The notes under the pieces were generated by a model. That model saw nothing but the letters and a program-made list of their open reading frames with translations, did no database searches and was not told the DNA's origin. Of a stretch of DNA of 64,000 bases, positions 44,400 to 53,264 are shown one piece after another. This stretch comes from Candidatus Bathyarchaeia archaeon. GTDB taxonomy: Archaea; Thermoproteota; Bathyarchaeia; Bathyarchaeales; Bathyarchaeaceae. Each line of letters opens with the position of its first letter. Positions within the stretch are counted from its first letter, which is position 1. Made by a program: the position numbers and the translations under genes. The stretch is taken from positions 23,446 to 87,445 of the forward strand of contig DATETJ010000012.1 of NCBI GenBank assembly GCA_035283685.1, read 5' to 3'.

Positions 44400-46139
44400 T
44401 CAGCTAGCTTTTTTTGGTTTTTTGCTTGGTTTTTCTTTTTTCTCTTTCTCTTCCTGTCTCAGTGATCGTCTTAGGACTTTGCCTACTGGAGTCATTGGTA
44501 GCTGGGTTCTGAATTCGATTTGTCTGATGGCTTTGTAGGGTGCGACTTTGGCGTTGACGAATTTTTTGATTTCCTCTTCAGTGGCTGTTGTGTTTCCTTC
44601 CTTTAGGACGATGTAGGCTTTGGGGATTTCGCCTGCTGTTTTGTCTGGTTTGCCGATTACGGCGCATAGTTTGATGGCTGGATGCTCGTAGAGGATGTCT
44701 TCGATTTCGCGTGGGTAGACGCTGTAGCCTTTGTATTTGATGAGGTCTTTTTTGCGGTCTGTGATGTGGAAGTAGCCGTCTGGGTCCATGTGGGCTATGT
44801 CGCCTGTGTAGAGCCAGCCTTGGCGTAGAATGTCTTTGGTTTCTTGGGGTAGGTTCCAGTAGCCTTTCATTATTTGTGGTCCTGTTATGATTAGTTCGCC
44901 GTCCTCGCCTGTGGATAGCTCTTTTGTGCCTGTTTGTGTGTCTACGATTTTTGCGTCTGTGTCTGGCCAGGGTAGTCCTATGGTGCCTATTTTTACGGTT
45001 TTGAGTGTCTGGTCTAGTGGGTTGCAGTGTGTGACGGGTGAGCTTTCGGTTAGTCCGTAGCCTTCGACTAGTACGCCTCCTGTGAGGTCCATGAATATTT
45101 TTTGGATTTCTGGTGGTAGTGGTGCGGAGCCGCTTATGCAGAATTTTATGGTTTTGAGGTTGTATCTGCGTATGTCTGGGTGTTCTATGAGCATGCTGTA
45201 TAAGGTGGGTACTCCGCAGTACACTGTGACTTTTTGGTTTTGTATGGCTTTGAGTATGTCTACGGGTTCGGGTTTGGGTAGGAGGACCATGGTTCCGGCT
45301 AGGTATATTGGTGCGTTCATGGCTGTGGTCATGCCGTATATGTGGAATAAGGGTATGGCTGTGAGGAAGACGTCTTTGGTTTCCATGTTTGGGGCGTTTG
45401 TGCCGTGGAGCCAGTAGGCGCAGGCTACTGCGTTTGTGACGAGGTTGTAATGCGTTAGCATGGCGCCTTTTGGTGTGCCTGTCGTGCCGCCTGTGTATTG
45501 AAGAGCTACGAGGTCCTCTTTGGGGTCTATTTGAACATCTGGTGGGTCGGGTAAGACGGATTCGAGTAGTGGTTTGAATTGGTGGACTCCGGCGTCTTGT
45601 GGGATTTTGTGTTTGGGTACTTTGCCTAGTAATCCGCCTAGGATGCGCTTAGCGCTGGGCAAGTATTCGCCTATGGTGGCTGTGATGAGGTTTTTGAGTT
45701 TGGTTTTGGCGCGGATTTTGTCGACTATGGGGTGGAGTAGGTCGAGGTAGATGAGGGTTTCTGCGCCTGAGTCGTTTATCTGGTATTCTAGTTCGCGTTC
45801 TCGGTATAAGGGGCTGACTGCTGTGTTGATGGCGCCTATTTTTGAGGCTGCGTAGAAGCTTATGATGAATTGTGGTATGTTGGGGAGGTATATGGCTACG
45901 CGGTCGCCCTGTTTGACGCCTAGTTTAGCTAGGGCTGCGGCGAAGTGGTCTACGCTTTCGTTCAGTTCCTGATAGGTGAGTGTTTTTCCCATGTAGTGTA
46001 TGGCTGGATGTGTTGGGTGTTTTTCGGCTGACATTTCTAGGAGTTCGTGTAATGGGGTTAATGGGTACTGGATGGTTTTGGGTACGTTTTGGGGCCAGTT
46101 TTTGTGCCATGGTTTGGGTTCGATGTGGGTTTCGGTCAA
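44400..46139 (-). CDS. Long-chain acyl-CoA synthetase (FadD-like)
   Basis: 579 residues. AMP-binding motif YTGGTTGTPKGAMLTHYN, GYGLTESSPVTH, and the hinge YTGDIAHMDPDGYFHITDR are intact, with a C-terminal Lys motif MTPVGKVLRR. Activates fatty or aryl acids to CoA esters. A Lys/Pro tail (KEKPSKKPKKAS) is extra. Related acyl-CoA genes are not adjacent. Confidence 0.92.
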   Translation of the reverse strand: MTETHIEPKPWHKNWPQNVPKTIQYPLTPLHELLEMSAEKHPTHPAIHYMGKTLTYQELNESVDHFAAALAKLGVKQGDRVAIYLPNIPQFIISFYAASKIGAINTAVSPLYRERELEYQINDSGAETLIYLDLLHPIVDKIRAKTKLKNLITATIGEYLPSAKRILGGLLGKVPKHKIPQDAGVHQFKPLLESVLPDPPDVQIDPKEDLVALQYTGGTTGTPKGAMLTHYNLVTNAVACAYWLHGTNAPNMETKDVFLTAIPLFHIYGMTTAMNAPIYLAGTMVLLPKPEPVDILKAIQNQKVTVYCGVPTLYSMLIEHPDIRRYNLKTIKFCISGSAPLPPEIQKIFMDLTGGVLVEGYGLTESSPVTHCNPLDQTLKTVKIGTIGLPWPDTDAKIVDTQTGTKELSTGEDGELIITGPQIMKGYWNLPQETKDILRQGWLYTGDIAHMDPDGYFHITDRKKDLIKYKGYSVYPREIEDILYEHPAIKLCAVIGKPDKTAGEIPKAYIVLKEGNTTATEEEIKKFVNAKVAPYKAIRQIEFRTQLPMTPVGKVLRRSLRQEEKEKKEKPSKKPKKAS

Positions 46140-46219
46140 TTTGGAATAACCCGTTTTGTATGATGTGTGTTAGGGCTATATTAGATTTGTATTGGGATGT
46201 TGGGCGGCTGCGGAAAAAC

Positions 46220-46265
46220 AAATTTCAAAAGAAGAAGGAGATAAGCCCCTTATACCTTCTTCTAC
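46220..46265 (+). repeat. Hairpin repeat R2, copy B
   Basis: 46 nt, identical to copy A over the first 20 nt and the last 11 nt, with a 16-nt variable loop (AGATAAGCCCCTTATA). It lies in the 342-nt gap 46140-46481 between the divergent acyl-CoA synthetase and hydrolase genes; nothing else is recognisable there. Confidence 0.8.
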
Positions 46266-46481
46266 ATGTTGTGGCTGCTGGCTTGTGGCTTGGACAGTTG
46301 TAGTTGAACACGCAAGCCTAGACTGTTTGTGGCGGGTTTCTGTTCAGATGTTATTAATTTCCGCTTAGAACAAGTAATAGTAACTTCTTGGATGTTTGTG
46401 GGTTGTGCGGAAGCGATATATTGTGTTGGGTTTATGGTTTTGGCAGGTTTGGTTACAGGTGTTTGAAGGGATGTTTCAGGG

Positions 46482-47357
46482 TTGAATGCTGAGGCTCTGA
46501 GTTTCGAGTCTAGTGATGGGGTTAGGCTTAGTGGCGTGTTGTTTGTTCCAGATACGGTGCCTGCTCCTTGTTTGGTTGTGTGTCATGGTTTTGATCGTCG
46601 GGGTTTTCGTGGTGTTGGTTTGTTTCGGGATATGGCTGAAGCAGCTTGCCAGCAGGGTGGTTTCTTGGCTTTGGTGTTTGATTTTCGTGGTTGCGGTCAG
46701 AGCGGTGGTGAGTTTGGTTATGGGTGGAGTGAGCAAAGGGATCTTGAGGCAGCTGTGGAGTTTTTGTTGGCGAGACCTGAGGCTAGGATGGAGGGTGGCG
46801 TCTGTGTTGTGGGTCATAGTTTGGGTGGGGCTGTAGCGTTGTATGTGGCTGAGCGGGATAAGCGTGTTAAGGGTACAGCCTTGTGGGCTGTGCCTCATGA
46901 TCACGCGTACAATATTAGAAGATTCATCATTCGGAGTAGAGGAAGGTTGAGCTGGTATCTGTTTTTGTTGGCTTCGTATGTTGATGCTGTTTTTCCTGTG
47001 TATAGGTTACTTAGTTTGCGGGTTTGGGGTTTCAACCTGAGACCAAGAGACGTTAGACGCAGGCTCATGAAGCTTAAAGAAGCTGAAGTCTTGAAGCGGT
47101 TGGAGCATCTGCCCGTATTGATCGTTAATGGCAGCAAGGATACGCTTGCTGGTCTGGAGGAGGCAAAGTGGAATTACGAAGCTGCCAAGGGACCTAAAGA
47201 GATGGTTGTTATTGAATCGGTTAATCAAGATCCAAAGCGGATGGAAGAAGCAATAGTCAACCATGTGTTTCAGGGTAGAGAGAAGGAAGCGATTGACAGT
47301 ACTTTGTTATGGCTGTCAAGACAGTTAGGAACGTCTGACTTGGATGTTATCCTCTGA
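46482..47357 (+). CDS. Alpha/beta hydrolase
   Basis: 291 residues. VCHGFDRRG oxyanion loop, nucleophile elbow GHSLGG, and a late Asp/His region (VNGSKDTLAG; IVNHVF) fit the fold. Starts at TTG 46482 after AGGG. The first two thirds of the coding strand are very T/G-rich. Esterase or acylpeptidase function cannot be told apart. Confidence 0.85.
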   Translation: MNAEALSFESSDGVRLSGVLFVPDTVPAPCLVVCHGFDRRGFRGVGLFRDMAEAACQQGGFLALVFDFRGCGQSGGEFGYGWSEQRDLEAAVEFLLARPEARMEGGVCVVGHSLGGAVALYVAERDKRVKGTALWAVPHDHAYNIRRFIIRSRGRLSWYLFLLASYVDAVFPVYRLLSLRVWGFNLRPRDVRRRLMKLKEAEVLKRLEHLPVLIVNGSKDTLAGLEEAKWNYEAAKGPKEMVVIESVNQDPKRMEEAIVNHVFQGREKEAIDSTLLWLSRQLGTSDLDVIL

Positions 47358-47682
47358 TTTAGACTACATACTAAACGAATGCCTAACAGTAGCCTGGGCA
47401 AGAACCAGAAACGCAACCCTCATCCAACAACTCGACACACTCATACAAGAAAGCGAAAAAATCGAAATCCACAAAATAGACGAAAACCAATTCGCCACAG
47501 CAAAATCCTACATGCGAAAACACCCAAACATCATACCCACACTAACTGACTGGACAACCCTCATCCTCATGCGCGACCACAAAATCCAAAAAATCTTAAC
47601 CTTCGACACAGACTTCGACGCAGCCCAAAACATACCCGAATTCAAAAAAATCAAACGCATCTCTGACCCAACACAACTCTAA
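47344..47682 (+). pseudogene. PIN-domain toxin, N-terminally truncated
   Basis: 112 codons. DYILNECLTVAWARTRN and TLTDWTTLILMRDHKI, then ILTFDTDFD, match the middle and C-terminal catalytic parts of VapC-like PIN ribonucleases. The first strand with the leading Asp (usually MxxxDTS) is missing because the frame begins inside the end of the hydrolase gene. Probably inactive. The coding strand turns abruptly A/C-rich here. Confidence 0.7.
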
Positions 47683-47697
47683 ACAACAAACCACCAT

Positions 47698-48042
47698 CTG
47701 CCACTCAAAAACTGCCTCAGCGACACACTAAAAACCACACTCTCAAAACTGAAAAACATAAAATACGCCCTAATCTACGGCTCATTCGCAAGCGGAGAAG
47801 AATCAGAAAAAAGCGACATCGACCTACTCATCATCGGAAACCCAAACGAAGAAGACGTTCTCAACATTATAGCCCAATCGGAAAAAGAAACAGGCAGAGA
47901 AATCAACTACATACTCTGGAACCAAAACGAACTCACAACAAGAACCAAAAACCAGCATCACCTAATAACCGACATCGCAACTAAACCATTCATCATGCTC
48001 ATCGGTGACGAACATGAGTTTAGAAGAACTGTTAAGAAATAG
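47698..48042 (+). CDS. MNT-type nucleotidyltransferase (antitoxin class)
   Basis: About 114 residues. GSFASGEESEKSDIDLLIIG carries the GSxxxG...DxD signature of minimal nucleotidyltransferases, followed by GREINYILWNQNEL and FIMLIGDEHEFRR. No ATG, GTG or TTG lies near the expected N-terminus; CTG 47698 is the first candidate. Overlaps the HEPN gene, the normal arrangement of MNT-HEPN modules. May be decayed or use a rare start. Confidence 0.65.
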   Translation: MPLKNCLSDTLKTTLSKLKNIKYALIYGSFASGEESEKSDIDLLIIGNPNEEDVLNIIAQSEKETGREINYILWNQNELTTRTKNQHHLITDIATKPFIMLIGDEHEFRRTVKK

Positions 48043-48265
48043 AACCATAATGCGAATAAAGCCAAACCACAACCTAGCAGTCAACTCCATCAAACGCGCA
48101 CGAAGAGACATAGACACAGCCCAAACACTCATCACAAACCAAAAATTCGACTGGGCCTTAGCCGTTGCCTACAACGCAATGCTAACCGCAGGCAGAGCCA
48201 TCATGATCTTCCCAGACAACCCAAAACTCAAAAAACTAATGGAAACAAGCATCAAACTCAGATAA
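48014..48265 (+). pseudogene. HEPN protein, C-terminally truncated
   Basis: 83 codons from ATG 48014 (MSLEELLRNRTIMRIKPNHN). FDWALAVAYNAMLTAGRAIM matches the HEPN four-helix core. It then ends prematurely after DNPKLKKLMETSIKLR, before the RxxxxH RNase motif of HEPN toxins. So the toxin half of this MNT-HEPN module is probably dead. Confidence 0.65.
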
Positions 48266-48310
48266 ACCAAAACCTACCTTCTTTCCGGTCCCCACCGTTT
48301 CAAAAACAAT

Positions 48311-48319
48311 GCTTATATG
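48311..48319 (+). promoter_or_regulatory. TATA box of the RHH-DUF3368 toxin-antitoxin operon
   Basis: GCTTATATG lies 42-50 nt before the antitoxin ATG, with AGAAGGG as SD. Confidence 0.5.
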
Positions 48320-48360
48320 TATGCAATTTATTAAACTGTAAATAGAAGGGCTATCCAAAA

Positions 48361-48699
48361 ATGAAAGAAGAATTGACAACAGTTTCTGCACGCATCCAGA
48401 AATCTCAAGCAGAAGAAATCAAACGCCTCGCCTCAAAAAAAGGAACAGACAAATCCACTGTCATACGCGAACTCCTCGCCACAGCCATCCAAAACGAGAA
48501 AATCGAAGACGCATTACACAGGGTCCAAACCAAAAAAATCACAGTGTGGAAAGCAGCCGAGACAGCTGGAGTAACATACAGAGAAATGCTAGAACTCCTA
48601 AAAACCCACAACATACCATTCCCGCTTTCAGAACAAGAACTGAGACGAGAAATTGAAGAAATCACAGGCACAACAGCAACAAGCAAACGCCATCAGTAA
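48361..48699 (+). CDS. UPF0175/RHH antitoxin
   Basis: 112 residues. N-terminal RHH strand-helix-helix (TTVSARIQKSQAEEIKRLA; KSTVIRELLATAI) and a UPF0175-like second half (ITVWKAAETAGVTYREMLEL). It is the antitoxin and probable autorepressor of the overlapping DUF3368 gene. Confidence 0.85.
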   Translation: MKEELTTVSARIQKSQAEEIKRLASKKGTDKSTVIRELLATAIQNEKIEDALHRVQTKKITVWKAAETAGVTYREMLELLKTHNIPFPLSEQELRREIEEITGTTATSKRHQ

Positions 48700-49204
48700 C
48701 GCAGGCCCACTCATACACCTCGCCAAAACCAACGCATTACACATCCTACAAGCCCTATACCACACACTACTCATCCCAGAAGAAGTCAAAACCGAAACAG
48801 TAGACAAAGGAAAAGAAAAAGGACACACAGACGCCCTCCAAATCGAAAAAGCCATACACCAAGGCTGGATAAAAATCACACATGTAAAACTCAAACCAGA
48901 TTTTCAAAAAGCAGCAAAAACAGCAGGCCTAACTAAAGCAGAAACAAGCGTTATACAATACGCCTACGAAAACAACCTAACAGCCCTCCTAGACGACGAA
49001 CCAGCCAGAATCTTCGCAAGAACACTAGGCATCACAATCCGAGGCACACTAGGCATCCTAATTCAAGCAGCGAGAAACAACATCCTAACTCAACAAGAAG
49101 CATTAGAAACGCTCGACAAACTCACAGAAATCATGTACATAAGCGCCAACCTATACAAAACCACAAGAAAAGAAATCCAAAAAATCCCACCAACACAGAG
49201 TTGA
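48653..49204 (+). CDS. DUF3368 PIN-like toxin
   Basis: 183 residues. Family start pattern NAISNAGPLIHLAK, then GLTKAETSVIQYA, LLDDEPARIFA and GITIRGTLGIL, the DUF3368 hallmarks. Predicted ribonuclease. TTG 48653, inside the antitoxin gene, is the only usable start, giving a 47-nt overlap. The pair looks intact, unlike the two TA modules before it. Confidence 0.85.
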   Translation: MKKSQAQQQQANAISNAGPLIHLAKTNALHILQALYHTLLIPEEVKTETVDKGKEKGHTDALQIEKAIHQGWIKITHVKLKPDFQKAAKTAGLTKAETSVIQYAYENNLTALLDDEPARIFARTLGITIRGTLGILIQAARNNILTQQEALETLDKLTEIMYISANLYKTTRKEIQKIPPTQS

Positions 49205-49277
49205 CGAAAAGAAAGAAGGATGGGCGCGGAGCATCCCTTGCCTGCAGCATCCGCTTCCTTCATCGGCTTTTCCGCGA

Positions 49278-49583
49278 TTACCTCGTCAACGTGATTTCAA
49301 TCGTGCTCACGTTTGATGGTCCGCGGCCCTCTTCGCCTAGTCGTGGTGGCAACTGCTGCGTGCCAATATCTATGCTCTTCACCTTGACTTCAGGCAAGAA
49401 TCTGCGTCTGCATATTTCGACGACGTCAACCGCTCGGCTTATTGCCATTCCTCTAGCTTTAACTTTTATTTCTGGTGCATTGCCATGGAAGAGGGTTATG
49501 CATGCTAGAACGTAGTTCATTGCAGGCTTTCGCCCGATCAAAACGGCGTTGCTTTCACGCATGCTTTCACGTGGCTCTGACAT
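49278..49583 (-). CDS. albA: Chromatin protein Alba
   Basis: 101 residues. [17 protein letters not shown] with the acetylatable Lys region, [16 protein letters not shown] and [10 protein letters not shown] are diagnostic. Dimeric DNA/RNA-binding protein that coats the chromosome. A ten-residue loop near the end (RLGEEGRGP) is typical. Confidence 0.95.
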   Translation of the reverse strand: MSEPRESMRESNAVLIGRKPAMNYVLACITLFHGNAPEIKVKARGMAISRAVDVVEICRRRFLPEVKVKSIDIGTQQLPPRLGEEGRGPSNVSTIEITLTR

Positions 49584-49848
49584 TTCCTTGTATCACTCCT
49601 TGCAATTTTTGTGTCAAAGGCGTTCTTCTAGGCTCCTTTGCAATCAGCCTAATGCCCAACGCCTTGTAATAACTGTTACTCTGAGAATCACTCGTTAACA
49701 ACAATCTTCCTGTTTCCGCTGTCCCCCGCCAAAACAAGCGCAAACCAACAATAAAACCGCCCAAAACAAGCCCACGAGTCAGTTGAAGCCTTCCTGTTGA
49801 GAAGCCTTATCTTGCATCCACACACTGTAAAAACGTCGGGACCAAAAC

Positions 49849-50634
49849 GTGTCAACTTCTCATCGCCAACCCTTGAAAGCATTAATCAACCCCACCGTGC
49901 ACGAAAGCGTCTCACTCATTAAGCAAGCATTCTCCAAACATCAAGGCGTCCTCATCATAGGCAACTGCACAGTTGATTACCGCGGACGCGCCAGCTCCCA
50001 ACTCACACTTGGCGAACGCCTCATAATCCTCAAACAAGACGGCTCCGTCCTAGTCCACAGACCAGTCGGATACGAACCCGTCAACTGGCAACCCCCCGGC
50101 TGCCTCTTCCACGTAAACGCCGTAGGAAACAACATGCACGTTAGCGCGGTTAGACGGCAACCCACAGAATCCGTTAAGATCTCCTTCGACAGCATCTACC
50201 TCCTTGCAACGCTGAGCCTAAGCGACACCGGCAACTTCACACTCCACGCCAGCGAAGAAGACATGCAGGAAGCCGTTTTACTCACGCCATCACTCATCGA
50301 AGAAGGATTGAAGCCCATCGCCTACGAGAAGAAGATCCAACCCGGATTCGTAGACGTCTACTGCGAAGACAAAATAGGAAAACTCGTAGTCATCGAAATC
50401 AAACGAAAAACCGCGGGCAAAGAAGCAGCACTTCAACTAGCCAAGTACGTGGGCGCAGTGAAAAACACCGTGAACAAACAGGTCAGAGGCGTGCTAGCTG
50501 CGCCCAGTCTTGGCAAAGGCGTACAACGCCTGCTCACAACACTAGGCTTGGAGTTCAAGGCTTTAGACCCAAAGAAATGTGCCCAAATCTTGACTAAACC
50601 TGAAAACAGACGGCTACAGGAATTCCTCACGTAG
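49849..50634 (+). CDS. nucS: Endonuclease NucS/EndoMS
   Basis: 261 residues. N-terminal dimerisation domain and C-terminal RecB-like nuclease with GFVDVYCED, then VVIEIKRK and QLAKYVGAV. Cuts mismatched or branched DNA and acts with PCNA. Start GTG 49849. Ends 5 nt from the convergent DUF255 gene. The extreme C-terminus LQEFLT may contain a PCNA contact, but this is weak. Confidence 0.92.
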   Translation: MSTSHRQPLKALINPTVHESVSLIKQAFSKHQGVLIIGNCTVDYRGRASSQLTLGERLIILKQDGSVLVHRPVGYEPVNWQPPGCLFHVNAVGNNMHVSAVRRQPTESVKISFDSIYLLATLSLSDTGNFTLHASEEDMQEAVLLTPSLIEEGLKPIAYEKKIQPGFVDVYCEDKIGKLVVIEIKRKTAGKEAALQLAKYVGAVKNTVNKQVRGVLAAPSLGKGVQRLLTTLGLEFKALDPKKCAQILTKPENRRLQEFLT

Positions 50635-50639
50635 CTTGT

Positions 50640-52376
50640 TTAGCGCTTTGGTGTAATTGCCACAGCCAGCTCCCGTGCGTTCTCCGATAGGGTGCAAGTT
50701 CCTTGATAGCAGACGTAGGCGCGGGGAGTTTCGGCAGTTGGATATTTGAAACTTGCTAGCCTCGTTGTGTCGATGATTGGGTCGATGACTTCGATGGTTT
50801 TCAAGGGGTTGTACGCTTTAAGGCTTTCACGTTGAAGTTGCTTCGTTAAGGAGTCACCTTTTGAGCCAACGATGTGGATCTGCAAGGGGCGAAGAAAGAG
50901 CTCAACGGCTAAACCATAGCCTGCAGCCATGATACCGTAACTTTGGATTGTTGAAGAGAAAAAATTCAGTGTTTTCTTTGCTGCTTCAAGGTACTTCTCG
51001 CTGCCTGTTAGGTAGCCGAGTCGCAGAAAGGCGTCGACGGCTAGGCAGTTTTCATCAAGCGATATGACTGGCTGCTGTAGGGTTCCGAGGGTTTCAGCTG
51101 TCTCGGGTCTATCGTAGAACCCGCCAGCCTTGTTCGATAAGTTAGTCAACATGAACTGGGCGATGCCTTCTGCGTGTTTTAAGTATTCTTTGTTTGCTGT
51201 AGTCTGGTAGGCGTCTACAAGGCACTTTAGCGTCTGCGCTTGGTCCGTGAGCAAGCCTAGAACATGTCCTTGACCAGCGGAATAGTAATGGTACATTCCT
51301 TTCTTTGTGCTGAACCCTTTGTGAAGCAAGAGGTCGATTGTTTGAAGGGCTGAGTTCTGATAGGCAATGTTTTCAAGCGTTACTGAGGCTTGCAAGTAAG
51401 CTGACGCCATGAGGGCGTTCCAGTTTGTGTACAGGGTTTTGTCCACTTTGGGAGGTGTTCTTTTCCTGCGTTCAGTCAAGCTCATTTGGTAGTATTCTTC
51501 GTCGGCGTCTTGGCTACCGTAGAATCCCCCGTGCTCGCGGTCGGCCAAGCAAGTTTCAACGTAGTTTATTATGTCCTGTGCTGTGTGCCTGAAGCCTACG
51601 TTTCCAGTGACTTGATAGGTCTCTAGGTAGTTGATGAGCAGTTTGGCGTTGTCTTCACACATTTTTTCGTAGTGCGGTATGCTCCAGTCCATTGTGGTTG
51701 AGTAGCGGAAGAAGCCTCCCTCCACTTGATCGTAGACGCCGCCTGCACTCATCTTCTGCAACGTTTTGGTAACCACGTTCAACAAGCCCCGATGTCCCTG
51801 AATCAAGTGCTCCAGAAGCGCGAATGCTAAGGCGTCAGTGTGGGGAAACTTTGGTGAGGCGCCGAAACCTCCGTAAACTCGATCAAAGTTTGAGGTAACT
51901 TCCAAAAGGACATTGTCGATGACAGATTGATAGAACTCCTGATCCAGAACAAGGGTTGAAGGTTGAGACATCAACTCCTGCATTTCTGTTTGTTTTAGCT
52001 CGACTTTGATTTTCTGTTTGCTTTCTTTGTAGTATTGACTTATGCTTTGGAGGAGCTGCTTCATCTGCTGCGGCGGTATGTACGTGCCGCCAGTAATGAC
52101 TGCGCCGTCTGGTGTCAAGAAGGCTGTAGTGGGCCAGCCGCCCATATTGTAGCGCTTGTTAATGTCTGGTCGCTGGTCATTGTCCACTCTTATGGGCACG
52201 GTTTGTTCCTCGACAAGTTTGGCGACTTCAGGGTCAGAGTACGTTGTCTGATCCATAACATGACACCAATGGCACCAAACCGCGCTTATGTCTAGAAGAA
52301 TAGGCTTGTCCAGTGTCTTTGCTCTCTCAAAAGCTTCCTTGCTCCATGGAAGCCAGTGAACCTTAGTTTCGCTCAC
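50640..52376 (-). CDS. DUF255 thioredoxin-domain protein (YyaL/SPATA20-like)
   Basis: 578 residues. Thioredoxin-like N-terminus with WCHWCHVM and GGWPTTAFLTPDG, then an (alpha/alpha)6-barrel with KTLYTNWNALMASAY. The family occurs in all domains and its role is unclear. It is shorter than many members (about 680), lacking part of the barrel's end. Confidence 0.9.
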   Translation of the reverse strand: MSETKVHWLPWSKEAFERAKTLDKPILLDISAVWCHWCHVMDQTTYSDPEVAKLVEEQTVPIRVDNDQRPDINKRYNMGGWPTTAFLTPDGAVITGGTYIPPQQMKQLLQSISQYYKESKQKIKVELKQTEMQELMSQPSTLVLDQEFYQSVIDNVLLEVTSNFDRVYGGFGASPKFPHTDALAFALLEHLIQGHRGLLNVVTKTLQKMSAGGVYDQVEGGFFRYSTTMDWSIPHYEKMCEDNAKLLINYLETYQVTGNVGFRHTAQDIINYVETCLADREHGGFYGSQDADEEYYQMSLTERRKRTPPKVDKTLYTNWNALMASAYLQASVTLENIAYQNSALQTIDLLLHKGFSTKKGMYHYYSAGQGHVLGLLTDQAQTLKCLVDAYQTTANKEYLKHAEGIAQFMLTNLSNKAGGFYDRPETAETLGTLQQPVISLDENCLAVDAFLRLGYLTGSEKYLEAAKKTLNFFSSTIQSYGIMAAGYGLAVELFLRPLQIHIVGSKGDSLTKQLQRESLKAYNPLKTIEVIDPIIDTTRLASFKYPTAETPRAYVCYQGTCTLSENARELAVAITPKR

Positions 52377-52519
52377 GGGCAGTTCCTCACATCAACTACA
52401 GATTCAGTTGCTCTTTATCTGGATGTTGCGGTCACTAAAAGGAGTTTATTCAACAAAAGCTTCAGAATTTCTTCAAGCATCGCGCGCGCTAATGACTTCT
52501 AAACGGTCCGCACAGTCTT

Positions 52520-53236
52520 CTATGCTATTCTTGTTCCGTACGCGCTTGGTGTAGGGCTGTTGTCGTAAACTTCTTCCACGTTGAATATGTAGACAGGTCG
52601 TTCCTTGCGGCTTTCAACGGGAACGTAATGAAAGGCATCGTGGACTGCGCTGACAAACTCGTAGTACAAGCCCTGTGTGTGTATGTCCAAGTAGCCGTGC
52701 AGTTCGAAGCTGATGTTGGGTGGACGATAGAAGAGCAGGCAAGCGGTTCTGTTAGTTTGAACTATGTTCCAAGTGTGTTTCGACGACCCCGGCTTACTCT
52801 TAGCTAGCTCCATGGTTGACATCTTAGTAAAGTCAACAAGCGCGTGGGCTTTTTCTCTCAACGGATACAGATGCTCCATTAGCAGCAACATGGCTTCCCG
52901 TTGATACTGCCGCATAGCTTCATCCAGCCCAGCCTTGTCACTTCCAGCTTCATTGAATAACTTGTCGCCGTGTTCGAGATGCTGCCTAAACGCTTCAATG
53001 GCAGGTGGCAAACGCTCAGTTTTCAGAACATAGCCTGCGCCCACGATCTTGGCGTTGACAAATAAGGAGCCGTCTGGACGCTGATAGGCAGTGCACAAGG
53101 CTGGATTATGCCGAGTGCTGTCCAGAAAGAACCAGTCCATGTTCTGCTCGTGTTTGCCCTCAAGGAACAGCTGAGCGTTCTCTCGTCTGGGATAATAGTT
53201 CCATTCAAGAAAGCGCTCAGGCAACTCCACAACCAT
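52520..53236 (-). CDS. Hypothetical protein, 238 residues (NreA operon)
   Basis: Not recognised. Soluble, aromatic-rich, starting MVVELPERFLEWNYYPRREN. It lies 28 nt after the nucleotidyltransferase gene and is probably co-transcribed with it and nreA. No Cys pairs. Helical central part around HLYPLREKAHALVDFTK. Confidence 0.7.
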   Translation of the reverse strand: MVVELPERFLEWNYYPRRENAQLFLEGKHEQNMDWFFLDSTRHNPALCTAYQRPDGSLFVNAKIVGAGYVLKTERLPPAIEAFRQHLEHGDKLFNEAGSDKAGLDEAMRQYQREAMLLLMEHLYPLREKAHALVDFTKMSTMELAKSKPGSSKHTWNIVQTNRTACLLFYRPPNISFELHGYLDIHTQGLYYEFVSAVHDAFHYVPVESRKERPVYIFNVEEVYDNSPTPSAYGTRIA

Positions 53237-53264
53237 AAGCAGTCTTTCCCTCTCGTTTTTTCAT

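Noticed and set aside
46220..46265. Transcription terminator
   Set aside because: The hairpin lies between two divergent gene starts, so no transcript needs to end there; shared sequence with two other loci fits a repeat better.
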